From Otis tarda (taxonomy: Eukaryota; Chordata; Aves; Otidiformes; Otididae), in contig CM048553.1 in the NCBI GenBank assembly GCA_026413225.1, positions 20,336,501 through 20,400,500 on the forward strand: a stretch of 64,000 nucleotides of DNA, read 5' to 3'. Positions 24,701 to 36,928 of the stretch are shown here, piece by piece (the first letter of the stretch is position 1; each line of letters opens with the position of its first letter). Position numbers and translations under genes: made by a program. The notes beneath the pieces were generated by a model. That model did not search any database, was not told the DNA's origin, and saw only the letters and a list, made by a program, of their open reading frames with translations.

Positions 24701-27155
24701 CATTAAAAGGAAGGATAGCTAAGGGGCATGCCTTTACTTATTTTCCCTGGGATGTAAAAAAGGAATTTTCAGGAATATGGTTTTAGTCAATGCACTGAAT
24801 TAGGACAACTTGTTTTATTTTCTTGATGTTGCCAGTGTCTTCCTCCAAGAAGTTCTTAGACTTGCCCTAGACTTCCATTTGTATAATGACAGGGATAAAT
24901 TATCTCCTTTTTTTCCCCAACAAATTGTAGTGGCTGGCATATTTAATAATTTAAAGGTGGCATATGAGTATTTTTTGTTAATATCCTTTCATCCGAAGTA
25001 AAAGCTCAACATTTTCTTTTCCAGTATGAGATTATAACAATGAGTTCTTCGTACATCAAAGCATTGGATTAACTCATTTGGCATTTCACATTGTGGCAAT
25101 TGATGGCCTCCATTTAGTTCCTCATTTTAAGCTCATATCTTTTCGGAAATACTGACCTGTTTCTTACTAAGGAATGAAGCTAGTCATCCATCTTGTAATA
25201 ATGAAACCAATTTTTATGTTCATCTGTGGCAATTTCTTAACAAACTTCAGAGGTTCTGGACAGAGAATTTCTAGAGGCAAGGTTAATTCTTCTCTTCATT
25301 TTTTCTTGTCCTTATTCCCTTGGCCTTACATTAAAGTGTTGAAAGAATATGATAAATGACTATATTTCTCCTAATTGGATCGGTTCTTTTAAAATGTTTT
25401 GAATTTGGTCCTTATCCCTTTGTAAAGTTTTATTCCACAAGAGTGAGACACTTTTACTATTTAGACATTATTTTTTTTCCCGCTGCTGATGCTACAAGCT
25501 CAACTTGTCAGTTTTTCTAGTTCAAAGTATTCTTGAGAGTGATCATTGCTCACAATGTTGTATTGATTTGTGGATATCCATGATTCACTTTCAAAGGAGA
25601 AAGCAAATGGAAAGTTTTAACATACATTTAAGTTTACCAATAGACTGAGAGGTCAAATCCTACTCTAACATCCTCTAGATGTTGCCTCAAATCCATCATT
25701 AGTTTGTCCCTTAGTTGAATGCATTCAGCAAACTTGTTGCATATTTTTATTGTGATGGGAATGTAGAATTAGAGAACAGACCATTATTGTATTTCTTTTT
25801 ATTTTATACAGATTTTTTTTTTTTTTGTAGAATGCATGTGCTCTTTAGATCTATATTGGAAAAAAGGAAAATATTGATTTACCTACAGACTTCTCCCATG
25901 TGATTAACTGTGATAGGTCTGCTTTTGAAGAGCCTTTATGAGTATGCGTTTTGATTAGCAGTTACTTGTATCTGCTAAAGTATTTTAAATTGTTAAAGAT
26001 TTCTGTATAATAGTTGAGAGTGGCTGGATTTCTTTACCTTTTTGGCTTTTCTTTGAGTGTAACAAGGGAAGTCTGTCCAGATGTGTATCTTTGGTTTGTG
26101 TAAAACAGCTGTCCCCATTGTTTGCACTGGCAACTGAGTAGTACACTTTAAATCCATTATTAATTCTGTTTTCAGTCAGGATTTGTTCTGGAGGTGGCCT
26201 TAACAAAATGACCAGCAAAGCTGCTTAATAGGAAAAATCCAAGCCTGGTGAGTGTGTCACATTCTTTTAATTGGAAGCCTTACAAGATAGAAGCTTTAAG
26301 CAAATGAAAGAGAAGGAGAGAGCTTTAGCCATACTGGAGAAATTAAAAACTGAATAAACAAAATCTCTCTCATCCCCCATGTTCCCCAATAAAATGTAGT
26401 ACGCTGGCTTCTGGATTTTGCATAGCTGCAGAAGGGCTTTGTCTGTGCCAGCAAGAGACTCTTTTTGCACTTTGAAGCTTTGTGGATGCTTCTCTCTGCC
26501 TGTCTCTCTTTGACTTTGTTTTTCAATTCTTGATAATTTCTGACTGTAGTCTGAGCTGTCTGCTCATGGTGCAAAGAGCACTTGTAATACACTGAGTGTG
26601 ACTGTGAGAGGGAGAAAGGAGAAACTAACCTTGGCTTGCCTGGTGGTGCAAGGCCAAAAAAACACATGAATCAGAAATCGCGTGATATTAGGCCTTTCAG
26701 AGTACTTGGAAGAAGAAGAAAGGCAGGAGGGTTCCTGGGCAGTCCTACCCCGTGACCCCAATAAAAGGCCACGAGTGTTCGTCAGCATTTCAGTTGGTCA
26801 TTTTCCTGATGCTTAGGTTACTTATTGATGGGACTGTTTTAGATCCAAGAAATATATTGTCCTCCTGATTTATTCTCAGATGGTGCAGGGACCATTCAGA
26901 GTTCAATGATTTCTTGTAACTGCTGCCTCACAGGATGGATTGAGGTCTATTTGGGGTGATAGTTTGTCAGGTAGTGCTATGCTTGCAGGAGATTATGTTG
27001 ATGGGCTTTCAAGTGAAAGGGTCAGGAAAGAAAGAGAAAGGAAAAAGAGTAAGATTAGTATAATGTTTAACCTTGCCCAAAACAAAGCGAGTGGAAGAAA
27101 ATACTAAATGTTTTAATTGCACCAAATGTTAGAGCTTTCAAGATATTTGGTGGAA

Positions 27156-27160
<5 letters not shown>

Positions 27161-27195
<35 letters not shown>
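27161..27195. repeat. T homopolymer, 35 bases
   Basis: Longest homopolymer in the window. On the - strand it would be a 35-base A tail, with an AATAAA-type signal about 40 bases before it; that spacing is long for a normal cleavage site, and no coding homology or target duplication was seen. Confidence 0.9.
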
Positions 27196-30100
27196 CCTCA
27201 AAGATTTAATGTTAGTATCTGCCTGGAGCACAGTTTTATTTTTTCCGGTAGTTTACTAGACTGTAAATTTTGAAGGGCAAAATACATAAGCTGTTTTAAT
27301 TGGAAAAAAAAGAAAAAGAAAAAAAAGCTATTGCCTACTGCCTCTCTGGTCCTTTGGCACTGAATAATCAAATGAGAAACCCAAATTAAAAATACTATTT
27401 TCATATCGATGACAAAAATGTAAATATTTTGTATTTATATAAACTTAAACTTACAGTTAGTTCAGTTTTATTTAAAATTTAAACATTTCTATATAAATAT
27501 ACGTACATTTAGCATAGAAATTTAAAAATATTTTTAAGTAAAAATAGGAGAATTTCACTTGAAAGAAAATAATTTTACTGGGTAAAATTAAGCATAAATT
27601 TATTGTTTTAATTTTTTTCTTCAGGAAGTGTAGATAAATTGCTTTAAAGTTTTAGAATAAAAGGTGCAAATATGAATGAAACTACCACTTACATATCAAG
27701 AGCTGTGCTCATTTTTGCAACGTCAGATAACTTTATAATAACATAATATAAAATTATCAGTAAATGAATTGTTGATATAAACTTAAATGTGGAAACAAGG
27801 TCAGAAGAATGGTCCAACTTGCCCAGCCCTATCAAGAAGGGAGTAAGAGAGATAAATGTGTTGAGGACAGGATGCTCCAGTGCTCGGGTGATAAGACTGG
27901 AATGTGAGCACCCGTCACAGAGGCAGGTCAAGCGTGTGGTACGGCATTGTTTTGAGATAAACGAGAAGTGGGATACGTGGCTTGCTTTGATCAAAGGAAA
28001 ATGTTTTGATCACTGTATAAGAGGAGAATAAAAAAAATAAAATAATGATGTATTTGGCTTGAGTAGTGGTTTTCTGCTACACCATTGGCTTGTATTACCC
28101 TTATGTTATTAGTATCCATGCTTTGTGAACATGGTGGCCTTTGCCACCAGCCTCAGCCTGTCGTCATTACTTATGGAATAAAAAGAGCACTGGAGTCTTG
28201 TAATAATGCTGCTGATGTCTCCATCAGCTACTGCAATAGAAGCTACTCTTCCTTTTCCATCCTTTTAAATTTAACTCACCCCTTCAGTTAAATGCCATCT
28301 TTTTCCAATCTCTCATCCCATCTTACAGCCTTAAGCCCATCTCTTGCTTTTGGCCTTTTTGTCTTAGTTCTGCTTTGCAATCTGGGCTGCCAGGTTTTCA
28401 TGGTAATATGTGAATTGAGTGTGCAGGAGCTGGAATATTTTGAAATGAGTGATACCAATTAAAAATAGAGCTGCTGCCCTGGAAGGCTGTCAGCAGGGCA
28501 CAGCACTGGAGACTGTAGAGCTCAATGGGTCAGCAGTTGCTGAGTGGAGAAGTGGAGGGGATGTGGAGAGAAGGGAAAAAGGGACGACCAGGGATAAAAG
28601 ACTGTGCTTAAAGTAGAGCTTAAGTTCGGGTAGAGTCAAACCTTAGGGAAGCTTTCAGCAGCACATGGAAAGTTGTGCTAAGCAGAGCCCCCAGCTGTGC
28701 TGAGAGCTGTCTCTCCAGACTGCAGCTCCATCACCCCTGCGCTCTGAGCGAGTTATAGTTACAAATACACATATATAGGTAATGGATGAAGTTAGTAGGT
28801 GAAAACTTTTAAAATTCCGTCTGTTTTTGTAGATGTTGAAGCCACAGAGCAGTATTCTTCTGCCATCTGGTATGTAACGTGACCTGGATGGATCAGAACA
28901 TCTAAAATGGGTTTTATGAACAGCGCCCCTAAAAATGCCTGCTTCTGCCCATTAACAAGGAATGAAGTGTCACATAGCTGTCTCGGATAAAGACTTCTGA
29001 AGTTGGGTAGAATTCAATGCCCTGTTACGTAGCAGGGAATGTTTGAATACTGAATGACATGATAACCAGACCAAATTTGGCTTTGCAGGAGGCTGGAGTC
29101 GAATGTAAGAAAAAAGACTGGAGAGAGATAGGGCACATCAGAAGTCTAGTGAAGGGCGCATCTGCTATCCTGAACCAGCAAATCGTGGAAAGTTATGGTA
29201 GTCTTCTTATTTTATAGCACCCTATAGAATGTTCTTCTTCCGGAAGCATGGTGAGAGGGCTCACCAAAAACTTTTTGGTTAATGTTTTACCTCTACTACT
29301 TCCTTCTGTTCAGAAAGGATGGGAAGAAACTGCCTAGTGACCATAGATGTTGAAGATACTTATTTTAAATAGAAGTTCAGGAATGTACAATTTGTCCTTT
29401 TCCTCTTTCCAAGGGAAGTCCCACCTGCTTCTAGTAAGCCGAGGAATGGATGTGTATAAATGTTCTTAACAGGCTTTTCTATTTAATTTTGAATTAGACT
29501 TTGTTTAACAGCAATTGATTTGACATAAGCATCAATTCCTGGAGCATTTAAGTGTTCTGATTCATTACTTTTGTTTACTTTCAAGAAGATTGTGTTTTAC
29601 TAGTTAAGAGTTTATGTACATTGGAGACTTCTTAATTAATTTTGTTACTGAGCTCTCCGGAGCCATTTGGGTTTTATATCTCCCTGATGAAATAAGAAAC
29701 TCTAGACCTGATGTACAATGAATACAGGAATATGGTTTTGTTTTTTTTTTTGTTTTGTCAATAGTGAACAATTCTAGTGGTTAAAATTTTTATTTTATTA
29801 CTCTTCTGAGAAACTAGTTTGTTGAATTTTCTGATTATGACTCTGAATGGATTTTTGTCTGCTCTTGTAAGCTTTAAACGGGCAGAAGTATTTAACATCC
29901 ACCTCAGCAGTGTTACAGAACCCAGTATTACCAAAGCACAAAGTGTTGTTTTTAAATGTGACTACTCAGATAGTAAAAAAGGATACGTAGGCTAAGATAG
30001 AGAAAAGGTATATTTTCAGATATATTGAGAAACTAGGAACTAATCGTTGGATTTACACATGTTCCAGATCTGCCTGATTGGTTGAAAGGCTGATTTGTGA

Positions 30101-31585
30101 ATGACTAATTTTTTTTTTTATATACTAGAAATAACAAATTCAAAACATTGTTTTGAATGGATTTTTTTTTTCCAAAAAGTTGACCCAGAAGTTGAAAACA
30201 ATGGAAGTTCAAAAGTTTAAAAAGTGCTTTTGAGTACTTAACTTGATTTTTTTCCTTTTTTTTTTTTCAGTGAAAAATATATTAAGAATTCAAGTTGGCA
30301 TAAAAGGATTCTGATTTTTTTCTGAGATTGCTCTATTTTTTTTTTTTTTTTAAATTGTTAGAAAATATTTATGGAAACATTTCACTCAACTGTCTTCAAG
30401 AGACCAGAAAGGCTTCCACTCACTCTGTATACCAATGGCTTCCAGCCACCTTCTCTTCTCCCACTTCTCATGTCCAACAGGAATAAAGAAAAATACGTAT
30501 TTCAGACAGTTAAGTTCTCTCTTCTGGTGAACAAACTTCAAAGCAACAGCATTAAGAGTTCCTCCTTAAACACACTGAAGCAGGTCCTCAGCTTGTGCAA
30601 AAGGATTTTATCTCAGTGATTTCTTTTGTTTCCCAGTTTAGTTAAAACTTGTTTTTGGTGTCAGAGAATGACAGCTTTTGGTGTCAATGGGAATTGTAGT
30701 GTTTTCAGCATGGGAATTAAATTTCTTTAATAAATGCATTCATTCAATTTTAAGGTCTTCCATATACTTTGTTACAGAAAATTTAGTTTTGAGACAAAGC
30801 ACTAGCAATGGGAGAAATAATACTCTGGCAAACAGAACTTGTAGGACTGAGGCAAGCATATTAAATGAAAGTTAGTTTTCTCACTTTTGAGAGTTACAAT
30901 ATAAAATAAATAAGGTAATTTAGCTCATTCTTAGCAAATATTTCTTGAATTCTGTAAATCATGTAAGCCTGATAGATGTTAGTCCAGTGAGGTATTTTTA
31001 GTATCTGTAAATCTTGTCTCTGATGCAGTTAAAACAGAGAAGTTTTTTGGCTAGAATGGAGTGTTGCAGTAACAGTCGGATTTGTTTCTAACATATGCTG
31101 AAGGAAGCTCATATTTTATTTAAAAATAATATGGTTTTAATTTTTCATTCATTTCCCTCTGCTTCAAAACTTCGGGTGCATCACTGGTGGTGGAAATTAG
31201 GACTTGGAATTTTACTGAAATCAAAGGAAAATACTCCTTTGCGAGAACAAGCTGACAGTGTAAAGTCACAGCAGGAACTTCCTCTGCGTGGTGCAGTCGT
31301 CTCTGCTGGGATGCTGCTTGGGAACTGGATGCAGTATAGCTGCTGCTATAGCAAGGGTCCTCAGCTAAGCGGATTTATTCAGCTGAGTAGTTTGTACTGC
31401 AAAGGCAGTTAAACAGCAGTGCTTCAGTATCTTGGATATCTCTGTATGGAGCAATGCAGACACTGGGTCTGTAAATAAATTGACTGCAAAAGCCTTCACT
31501 TGGAATCATAGTTCAGTGGCCAAAATCAAAATATCGGATAGGAACTTTTTCATATTACTGGATATTTGGTTTACTAGAGATTGTT

Positions 31586-31586
<1 letters not shown>

Positions 31587-31616
<30 letters not shown>
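31587..31616. repeat. T homopolymer, 30 bases
   Basis: Uninterrupted T30 followed by gtcccccag. Resembles a very strong polypyrimidine tract plus AG (cccccag at 31619-31625), but the sequence after it shows no recognised coding exon. Confidence 0.9.
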
Positions 31617-31617
<1 letters not shown>

Positions 31618-34600
31618 TCCCCCAGTTGGATGCTGATGCTATTACAAGTCTCTCAGAAATACAGTACCAAAGAAGTCAAGTAAACAGTCTTTGTGCCAGT
31701 TGGCTATTAAATGGTAAATACTAGTATTGTAAGGAAAAGAAAAATAAAACATAGATTTACACTGGAATAGTACTTTGAGTGGGAAAAAAGTTAGCAAATA
31801 TAATCGCAGGGTTAAACTGGACATTTATCAATAATGTTGCTTTACAAATAAATAGACCATTTCCTTTTTGTAATCGTTGGGATGACAGCAGTAAATTATT
31901 CATCTGCAAACTGTGTTTCTGTACTGAAGTGGTGGCTGAGGTTCATTGTGCTTACCAGGCTGATTCATGTTTGCTGTGGAAATGGCTGAATAGCTGGCTG
32001 TTGCTTCTGCCTTGGTAATGAGCTACAACAGCGATGGGGGGATGTTGTCTGTTGGAGGGAAAAGAGATATTTCACCTAGGAAAGGAGAAGTTGGGAAAAT
32101 GTAGTTCCTATTTGATATTTTATTTGAAAGAGCAGATCAGAAAGAAATGTGACTTAGAATTGGTTTATATCAGTCCTATCTTCCTTTACTTTTCAGATTT
32201 TTCTTCTTTGACGCGTGTGTTCTTTGCAACTGTCCTGACCCTGATTTGGAAATAAATTACTGAAGCATATTATGTCTTAAGGGTGTTTGTTTTGTGTATT
32301 TCAATTATTGTAGGAATATATGCTTTTGAAAAACAGAGGTTATTGCTCTAGTTCTTTCTTACCTCCCTTTCAATTAAATCTGATTTCTGTTACCATAGCA
32401 TTGCCTGCTCGTATGCCGCTCAGTCCAGTGCTGGTCATTTGTGCATATTTTCTATTTGGCGGTGTGGCTGTTCTTACTCTTTCTGAGCTAACAGCCCCTG
32501 CCCAGTATTTTTGGTCTGTGTGGGGCGTGGTCAGGCAGCTGTTTTTCACAACTGATGCAATTGCTAATATGTTTCCTATGCATGAAGGCAGACTTCTCTT
32601 CAGTACCCCCGGGGACTGTAAACATCATTTTTATCATGTTGGAACTACAGGCTCTGTCAGCCCGGTGAAGTTGTTCTCAATTAGTAGGAGGCAGTCCAAT
32701 TCAGAAGGGAATAGCTGCTCCTGTTCCAGCCCATTTTTCTCTGACTGTTGCCTGCACTGATTTCCAGCTGTTACTGTGAAGCTTTGGGGACCTAATGGGG
32801 TTCATTGGGAACATCTATCTCAAAAGGAAATGCCTGAGTCAGTGTCTGGTTGAATGATAGGAGATTTTCACAGACAAAAAAAACAGTTAATGCCCACTTA
32901 ACTAATTATCTCTCAATGTACATAATCAACCTTTCCATTCCAGTAATTAAACAAAATTAAGTGGAACCTTGCTAATTTGCACTAATGTTGGGAACAACCT
33001 ATTGCCAATTACTGAATTTTGTGAATTAGTGCAAATGAAAACAAGTACTTTTTGCAAACGATGAAGTAAGATGTACTGAACTATATCTGATAATGCCACA
33101 TTTATGTTATAAATAGAGGATAGAATCTTTCTTATGCTGAAGTTCACCCTTTATTAACTCTGTAAAGATTACTATACTGAGGTCTAAAGTCATATAATGC
33201 TTCTTGAATACCACTCTCCTATTTTCTAATAGAGTTCAACGACACCTTTAGAGCTCTCCTTACATTCTAATAGAACTTAAGTTTCTTCTCTTTTGAAGCA
33301 ACTGTGATTGTCCCCATGGCTGCTGGCACCAGCACAGCATCTTCCTTTCATCCTTTTGAGCTATTGCAAAGGATCGAGAAGCCAGGAAAAAAAAAGCCCT
33401 TCTGAAAATCCAGTGCAAGTGGAAGATCACTAACTGCTATATTTTCAAAATGCCTCTGTTACCTTTTCCTCTATGAAAGTAGTTTTGCTGACAGTTCCCA
33501 TGTGTGGCCCACTCCTAAGATTTCTTTCAGAAGGCTCCCCCAACAATCCTGTTTATAATGCCAGAGCTAACTTTGTTTTTCCCAGACATCCAGTTTTCTC
33601 TTAGACTTTGTTAGGTAGCCCCTAGAAAGCAGGCTGCCTTCTTGCCCACATCCTTTGCACTTGTTCTGCCCATAGCTTTTGGCATGATCTCTGTCCAGAT
33701 CCAAATAAAATCCTAAAGCCCCTGGTGAGCATATGCCAAATAACTCCTGGCTGTTGCCAGAAAGTGAGATGTCACTTGCAAACATAATAATTACGAGGCA
33801 AAAGGGTATTTTGGCACATTTTGAGTTTTTGCACCTGATCTGAGACTTGGTGAGAAACAATTGAGACCACCTTGCACTAAAATTTATTAGACTTCTGTTC
33901 TCTCTTTTTAAGCACGATCTTTTCATTGTTTCCTGTTACTTTTGGGGATAACAGCACATTGGAAACAGGAGCACTTCTTCCTATCTGTGTTTTTACCCTT
34001 TGCCTGTCTTTGGGAAACTTCCACTTCTGAAATGAGTTAAATTTATTTCCAAAGCTAAAATGATTCATTTACAACTTTAGCTTTGCAGTGATCCTCTTTA
34101 ACAGCTGTGCATCTTCCCAAGGCCTCTCTCCATCCAGTCTGAAGTGGTATCTGAATTTCTTTTACTGGAATCTCTCCAGTCACAGTAACAGAAACTGATT
34201 AAAGCCTAGATGCCTGTAACTTTCCAGAGCTCCAGCTTACAGATAGGAGGGTGAAAATCTGTATGTTGAGCAGCCAAATACGCAGTCTATGACCTAATGG
34301 CAAGGCTATGACAATCTATTTAGATGACCTGCTTTTCAGCTTTGGCTACCTTTTACTTTTCTGTTGAGACATCTAGTTATAGGAGACTGTCTGTAAGCTG
34401 CAGGAGCCAAATGCCTTAAGGTATTAATTTTATATGATGTAAATTCAGGAAAATAGAAAGTGGGAAACTAATAAATATTGTGTTTCTTTGCTTATATTCT
34501 ACCAGCAGTCCTTTTTGGTGGTGGAAGAACTTCTACTGGAATAAAAATGATGTTTGGTAACCCTGAAGTTATGAGGAATCAAACATAAGGTTTTCTTTTA

Positions 34601-35874
34601 TCCCCACTCCTTTATATTCTGACTTCTGAACCAAAGAGTCAGTTCCCCCAAGTGCCTAAACCCAATTTATTTTCATTACAACTGGAACACCTGAATATTT
34701 AAATCAGTCCTAGGGACTCAAATGATTAAGTTGCTTTTTGAGTCTTAGCCTTCTAAGTCATGTAATAGCTTTTTGAAAAGCATATTCTGGCCTAAGGTTG
34801 TAATTAAAAAATAAAAAACATCCAAACCAATTCCATTAAGAACTTAATTTTAATGGTCTCATTCCATAATTTTGATACAAGTTGGCCTATGGATTTGGTT
34901 AATTAGAAGTAAAAAACGGTACTAAGATAACTAATACATAAAAGCCAGTGTAATTTTTACATAAAATCAGGTATTATGCTTGGGATAGGCAATATCTTAA
35001 AATGAATATTCTGCCCTCATTACTCTTGCTCTCTGCAATCATCCCAACCATCTCTCTATAGAATAATAAGGAGCTATACCAAATTCCTAATGCATTTTTT
35101 TTTTTTTAATGAAAAAGGAAAGAATTGAAGCTGAGGAGGAATTTATGCAATTCTACTGAATATGACCTCCTCCCACCCTGCCCCCGATTTGGCATAATTG
35201 AAGCCCACAGAGTCATTTCGGGATAAGCAAGACTGAGAATAAACGCTGGTTATTTATCAATTAAAATTTACTTTGGTGGAATACCTAGAACAAATGCATT
35301 AAACTTACTCACACTTCTGAGCTATCATAGAAGTTGAAAATGGCTTATGAAAAATTCTTTGATGGATCTTATGACATGACTAGTACATTCTCTGCAGAGC
35401 ATTCTGTAGCTGTTTATATATGTACTGGTCAACAATTTTTTAAAAGGCCTGTGTAGGGGAACAGTTGTGCTCAGGAAAGTTGATGGCTGTAGCCAAATGC
35501 TGTTCGTATGCTCTGGAAGAAATATTATGAACATGTTCCCCTATGCAAGCATTTCAGCTTTATAGGTTGGGATGGAAATTTACCTGCAGCTGTACAGTAC
35601 AGGCTATGCTGACTCTGGACCTATGAATATGGATCAGATTATATGGTTTATTAAGAAAACTTGGCCCTTAATGTGGTAATATGCTATATGACAGACCGCT
35701 GTTACAACAGCAGCCTAGAAAATAAAGATAATTGCTTTAATATGACATTATACGTGATTGTCTTGCATGTGTTTGCGTTGTTTTATAATACCAGAGCTAA
35801 TGCAGAAGGCCTTTGGTTTGTGCAGGTGTACTAAAGTGATGTAAAGTGTTCCCTGAAAAATTTGAGCTTGTTGG

Positions 35875-36928
35875 TGAGTGTTGGAAGATAGTTGGACTAT
35901 TTCTTGGAAAGGGTTCAGTGGAAGGCAACTGTTGTGGCTTAACTCCGCTGCATAGCTAAGTAGCACACAGCCGCAGTTCCCCCCCCTGCCCCGGCCCCAT
36001 TCCCAGTGGGATGGGGGAAGAGACAAGGAAGAGTGAAAATGAGGAACTTGATGGTTGAGGTAAAAATAGTTTAACATGAAGGAGAATTTGAAGAAGAAAG
36101 GAAGTAAGTAAAACAAAACAAGTGATACAAAAGCAATCTACTTGCCACCTTTCATGGGTAGATGATGTCCAGACAATTGCCCCCAAAAAGATGGCTAACC
36201 TACCTAAACATCTCTCCTCTCCATATTATTGCTGAGCATGCTGTTAAATCACATGGAATACCTCTTTGTTTAGCTCAGATCATTTGCCTGGCTGTGTGCC
36301 CTCCCAATCTCTTGCATACCACCAAGCTATTCACTAAGGATGCGGAACGAGAAACAGAGACGACCTTGATGCTGTGCAAATGCTGTTCAGCAACAGCGAA
36401 TACATTAATGTGTTATCAACATTGTTTTGTTCATAGATCTAAAACACAGCACCATATTAGCTGCTATGAAGAAAAATGACTCCATCCCAGGCAGATCCCG
36501 GTACAGCCACAAAAATGATGAAAGGGCTGGAGAACTTGACATCTGAAGTAAGACTGAAGGAACTGGGTTTTCTCAGCCTGTTGAAGGCTAAGTGGAAATC
36601 TAATCACAGTCTTCCTAAAAGATAGCTTCCTAAAAAGATAGCTACAGACAAGGTGGAGATTCTCTCTTTACAAAATTACATGGTGGTAGGAGATGAGGCA
36701 ATGGGAGTAGTTGCTTCAAGAGAAATTCTCTCCTGGGTATAAGAAAAAAACGTCTTCACCATGTGAACAATTAACCATTGGAATAAGTTGTCCAGAGAAG
36801 TGAGAAATCTCCCTTGCTGGAAAAATTCAAGATTTGGCTTGACAGGACCCTGGATAACCTGGTCCAAGGCCATACTTTCAGTGGAAGCTTGGACCAGATG
36901 ATTTCCAACCTGCTTTGCAATGATTCTT
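35875..36928 (+). mobile_element. Old CR1 LINE interrupted by a solo LTR
   Basis: Two halves of one diverged CR1. The left half ends gaaagggttcagtggaaggcaac (about 35880-35929, split here by position only); the right half resumes at 36506 with an aaaatgatgaaagggctgg stretch and runs through aataagttgtccagagaagtg to ccagatgatttccaacc and a degraded terminal repeat near 36928. Joined, the two halves read as the continuous CR1 region before the RT C-terminus. The text resembles older CR1 subfamilies (Leu-Asp-Asn-Leu-Val type end with ctggataacctg), unlike the younger copies elsewhere in the window. The left boundary is uncertain. Confidence 0.8.
35930..36505 (+). mobile_element. Solo LTR of an avian endogenous retrovirus, nested in CR1
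   Basis: 576-bp element starting TGTTGTGGCTTAAC and ending GGTACA, with the TG...CA termini of an LTR. Internal landmarks of a common avian LTR group are visible: a C-rich patch followed by agtgggatgggg, an aaacaaaacaagtgatacaa stretch, and a 3' part with ctatgaagaaaaatgactcc. It is flanked by gcaac on the left and gccac on the right, a probable 5-bp target duplication with one change. No gag, pol or env sequence is present. It lies in the sense orientation of NEBL. The 5-bp duplication would suit an ERVL-type element, but the family name is not certain. Confidence 0.83.

Larger units (their letters stand above)
18161..35874. other. 17.7 kb intronic stretch without a gene
   Basis: No exon with both splice sites and a recognisable product was found. 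Contents that can be stated: three long T tracts (21768-21796, 27161-27195, 31587-31616), shorter T runs (for example near 30254-30268 and 30339-30350) and a possible very old CR1 tail (20684-20730). Open frames are under about 150 codons and show no domain. Confidence 0.5.

Noticed and set aside
32320-32760. 146-codon open frame on the + strand
   Set aside because: Translation shows no known motif and no splice sites that would join it to the NEBL frame.
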